Shown here: positions 16,176-18,410 of the stretch, in pieces
How the letters are laid out: each line of letters begins with the position of its first letter
Position numbering within the stretch: position 1 is the stretch's first letter
Assembly: GCA_002407775.1 (NCBI GenBank)
Contig: DHOP01000061.1
Coordinates: 1 to 18,410, forward strand
Direction of reading: 5' to 3'
Source: Prevotella sp. UBA5387
GTDB lineage: Bacteria > Bacteroidota > Bacteroidia > Bacteroidales > Bacteroidaceae
DNA: 18,410 bases
The notes under the pieces: generated by a model
Databases searched by the model: none
What the model was told of the DNA's origin: nothing
The model's input: the letters and a program-made list of their open reading frames with translations, nothing else
Position numbers and translations under genes: made by a program

Positions 16176-17912
16176 TTATTTCTTTGGGATGTCCTCTTCA
16201 GCGGGCCTTATGTCCTCGATCTGCAATTGGACTTGATTACGCTTAAATACATTGTCTTCTATCGTATAGGCAATGTCAAAGGCACGCTTAGACTTGATAT
16301 AACGAGCAGATGCACTTTGCCCAAAAGCAATTCCATTAACAACAGTGCCGGAAATTGAGTCTACCAATTCAAGCTTTATGTGCTCCTGAGAGCGACCCAC
16401 AACCTTGCTCGTCCCATAATCATAGACACCCTTTGTGCAGAATATGGGCTTGGTGTTGCCCAGTCCAAACGGAGAGAAACGCTTGAGGTCGTTGTGTAGC
16501 TTCTTGGTAATATCCTTGAAGTCTATCTCTGCATCAATATCAAGAGAAGCTTCTGTCTGTTCAGGCAGTATGTGCTCTTCCACATAGTGTTGGAAACGAT
16601 TGCGAAACTCTTGTACGTCTGCCCAGCGCAATGTCAATCCTGCAGCGTATGTATGTCCACCAAAATTGAGTAACAGGTCCCGGCAACTCTTGATAGCCGA
16701 GTAGATATCAAAGCCCATGACAGAACGTGCAGAACCTGTTGCGAGATCGCCGTCACGAGTGAGCACTACTGTGGGACGAAAATAAATCTCAGTAAGACGA
16801 GAGGCTACGATACCAATCACACCTTTCTTCCAATGCTCGTCATAAAGTACTATGCTTGAAAAATGCTTTTGACTTGCAAGTTTCGAGACGATGACATTGG
16901 CTTCCTCCGTCATCTGCTTATCAATATCCTTACGTTGTTCGTTGTACTTATCAATGAGCTTTGCCTCCTCTAAAGCCTCTTGAAAGTCCTTACCAACCAA
17001 CAAGTCAACACTCTCCTTGCCATTTTCCATGCGCCCAGAGGCGTTTATGCGAGGCCCTATCTTGAAGATGATGTCACTCATAGATAGTTCACGTCCATTG
17101 AGACCGCAAATATCTATGATAGCCTTCAGCCCAACACTTGGATTCTGATTGAGTTGTTTGAGTCCATGGAAAGCTAGGATGCGGTTTTCATCCACGACAG
17201 GAACTATGTCTGCAGCAATACTAACTGCACAAAAGTCAAGCATTGGGATAAGCTGTGAGAAAGGGATGGCATTATTCTTCGCAAATGCTTGCATAAACTT
17301 GAAGCCTACCCCACATCCACAAAGATGCTTGAAAGGATAAGAATCATCCGGCCTTTTAGGATTAAGAATTGCCACAGCCGGTGGCATTTCTTCATCAGGG
17401 ACGTGATGATCACAGATGATAAAATCTATGCCAATACTTTGAGCAAATGTGATTTCGTCTTTGGCCTTAATACCACAGTCAAGGATAATAATAAGCTTGA
17501 CCCCCGTTTGCTGTGCATATTCCAATCCTTTCATGCTCACCCCATAGCCTTCTTCATAGCGGTTGGGGATATAATAATCTATATTGGAATAAAACTGCTG
17601 CAAAAACTTATACACCAAGGCAACGGCAGTGCAACCATCAACATCGTAGTCGCCATAAACAAGTATACGCTCCTTTCGACCCATAGCATCGTTCAACCGA
17701 TCAACGGCTACGTCCATGTCTTTCATCAAAAAAGGATTGATGAGGTCGCCAAGCTGAGGTCGAAAATATCTTTTGGCAGCACTCTCTGTTGTTATACCAC
17801 GCTTAATAAGCAATTGTGACAGCACTAGATTCATATTGAGCTTCTCGCCTAATTCCTTTGCCTGTTGGTTTTCGTTATCTGTCGGTGGATCATATTTCCA
17901 TTTAAAATGCAT
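16176..17912 (-). CDS. recJ: Single-stranded-DNA-specific exonuclease RecJ
   Basis: 5'-3' exonuclease on single-stranded DNA that works with RecQ in the RecF pathway and in base excision and mismatch repair. 578 residues, the typical length. Seen: DHH-family motif I DYDVDG (88-93), Asp145 in ILDCGIK, DHH (168-170) in ICDHHVPDE, LCGCGVGFKFM, ADIVPV, the GPRINASGRME motif of RecJ, and GGHTYAAGL of the DHHA1 domain; the C-terminal part has an OB-fold-like region (about 455-560). Metal-binding residues are all present. It is the first gene of the minus-strand pair recJ-recQ (7-nt gap). The ATG at 17912 is the only reasonable start; upstream DNA is A/T-rich with two possible -7 boxes. Confidence 0.96.
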   Translation of the reverse strand: MHFKWKYDPPTDNENQQAKELGEKLNMNLVLSQLLIKRGITTESAAKRYFRPQLGDLINPFLMKDMDVAVDRLNDAMGRKERILVYGDYDVDGCTAVALVYKFLQQFYSNIDYYIPNRYEEGYGVSMKGLEYAQQTGVKLIIILDCGIKAKDEITFAQSIGIDFIICDHHVPDEEMPPAVAILNPKRPDDSYPFKHLCGCGVGFKFMQAFAKNNAIPFSQLIPMLDFCAVSIAADIVPVVDENRILAFHGLKQLNQNPSVGLKAIIDICGLNGRELSMSDIIFKIGPRINASGRMENGKESVDLLVGKDFQEALEEAKLIDKYNEQRKDIDKQMTEEANVIVSKLASQKHFSSIVLYDEHWKKGVIGIVASRLTEIYFRPTVVLTRDGDLATGSARSVMGFDIYSAIKSCRDLLLNFGGHTYAAGLTLRWADVQEFRNRFQHYVEEHILPEQTEASLDIDAEIDFKDITKKLHNDLKRFSPFGLGNTKPIFCTKGVYDYGTSKVVGRSQEHIKLELVDSISGTVVNGIAFGQSASARYIKSKRAFDIAYTIEDNVFKRNQVQLQIEDIRPAEEDIPKK

Positions 17913-17935
17913 TTTATAGTCTTTTTATTCTGCTT

Positions 17936-17965
17936 CAAAGTTACTAATTATATATGACAAAGATA
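17936..17965 (-). promoter_or_regulatory. Two candidate -7 boxes for recJ-recQ
   Basis: Reading on the minus strand, TAACTTTG (17943-17936) and TATCTTTG (17965-17958) both fit TAnnTTTG, lying 23 and 45 nt before the ATG. Neither has a clear -33 TTTG at 19 nt. Only one need be used. Confidence 0.45.
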
Positions 17966-18292
17966 ATTTAAGATAGTTAAAAGTTAAAAAGAATAACCAG
18001 CCATCAGTGCACCCTATCAACAATTATTTTCTTTGTTTTATGTTGGTTGTATTAGCCTTACTACATTCGATCAACTACAGAACTAGACTAAGCTGTATAA
18101 AAACTTTAAATATAACGACCTTGATGACTCTCAATTCATGTAGTTAGGCTGAAGTCCAGGAGGGCCTAATATTTATAGATTTAGTTGAATAATTCTGGGA
18201 AAACATCTATGAAAAAGACATAATATAACCGTTTTATAATATGTTCAGTCCACCAGACTAAATATTAATGCACATTATGCATCTTACGATTG
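17966..18292. other. Gene-free region upstream of recJ
   Basis: A/T-rich, no credible coding frame, no tRNA. It holds a small inverted repeat TTAGGC (18144-18149) / GCCTAA (18164-18169) with a 14-nt loop followed by A/T-rich DNA, and ATGCA/TGCAT arms at 18269-18283. It ends in the right 22-bp repeat array. What lies beyond 18410 is not visible. Confidence 0.6.
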
Positions 18293-18402
18293 ATGCCAAA
18301 TGGCACTGCGAAAGGGCCTTAAACGCAACACGATTAAGCACTAACGGCACTGCGATTAGATACTAAACGCAACGCCATTAGTATCGAATCGCAGTGCCAA
18401 TG
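18293..18402 (-). repeat. Degenerate 22-bp tandem repeat array, right copy
   Basis: Read on the minus strand from 18402 to 18293, five adjacent 22-bp units start at 18402, 18380, 18358, 18336 and 18314, with a fading sixth to 18271. Core per unit is AATCGC-n2-TGC-n2-TT-n-G. Adjacent units are nearly reverse complements of each other (GGCACTGCGATT against AATCGCAGTGCC), so the array can fold into hairpins. Compared with the left array it holds an extra 44 bp (two units) before the shared 25-bp end. There are no spacers and no cas genes, so this is not a CRISPR array. It may continue past the window edge. Confidence 0.78.
18346..18398. other. Long near-perfect hairpin inside the right repeat array
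   Basis: A 21-bp arm (18346-18366) and its partner (18378-18398) are reverse complements at 20 of 21 positions, with an 11-nt loop. It uses the ends of three adjacent 22-bp units. In the left array the same 53-bp stretch (7572-7624) has drifted so that the stem is much weaker. Confidence 0.8.
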
Positions 18403-18410
18403 ACTATGCC

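Noticed and set aside
17289..17819. 176-residue frame on the plus strand
   Set aside because: It is antisense to recJ, whose catalytic motifs lie in the other strand.
18293..18402. Possible CRISPR array
   Set aside because: The 22-bp units are directly adjacent without unique spacers, are too degenerate, and there are no cas genes.
7546..18402. Composite transposon bounded by inverted repeats
   Set aside because: The repeats are short and diverged, the genes inside are housekeeping, and there is no transposase or target-site duplication.

Overview
The window looks like a chromosomal segment of an anaerobic member of the Bacteroidetes, most likely Prevotellaceae (Prevotella or a close relative). 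The reasons are: promoter-like boxes of the Bacteroidetes form TAnnTTTG upstream of several genes, A/T-rich starts without Shine-Dalgarno sequences, a gliding-motility/type IX-secretion (CHU_C) C-terminal domain, signal peptides cleaved just before Gln, an outer-membrane barrel of the PorT-like group, and an ilv operon that carries an acyl-ACP thioesterase gene. The genus is inferred from general resemblance and is not proven.

Layout. Positions 1-1454 (minus) hold a POT/PTR2-family peptide transporter cut by the left window edge. Positions 1527-3620 (minus) hold a two-gene envelope operon: an exported protein joining a LysM domain to a periplasmic-binding-protein-like domain, followed 3 nt later by an outer-membrane beta-barrel protein. 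Divergent from it is 3777-4505 (plus), a small secreted protein with a PKD-like region and a CHU_C sorting domain. uvrA follows at 4624-7443 (plus). A 640-bp gene-free gap contains a degenerate 22-bp tandem repeat. The branched-chain amino acid block is ilvD, ilvB, ilvN, acyl-ACP thioesterase, ilvC (8088-14202, plus), with a well-formed extra promoter directly in front of ilvC. A strong bidirectional terminator at 14228-14259 separates it from the convergent recJ-recQ pair (17912 down to 14261, minus). The last 500 bp are gene-free and carry a second, inverted copy of the 22-bp repeat.

How the genes work together. IlvB/IlvN (acetolactate synthase), IlvC (ketol-acid reductoisomerase) and IlvD (dihydroxyacid dehydratase) are the three shared steps of valine and isoleucine synthesis and also give the precursor for leucine. 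The thioesterase may tie this pathway to fatty-acid release. UvrA serves nucleotide excision repair; RecJ and RecQ act together in RecF-type recombinational repair and are translationally close. The three envelope genes at the left look like cell-surface functions of an organism with type IX secretion.

The most unusual thing seen is not a gene. It is a pair of intergenic arrays built on a degenerate, nearly self-complementary 22-bp unit, at 7546-7655 and 18293-18402, in opposite orientation on either side of the ilv/recQ/recJ block. I see no CRISPR array, tRNA, rRNA, prophage or insertion sequence, and no clear new defence or biosynthetic system.
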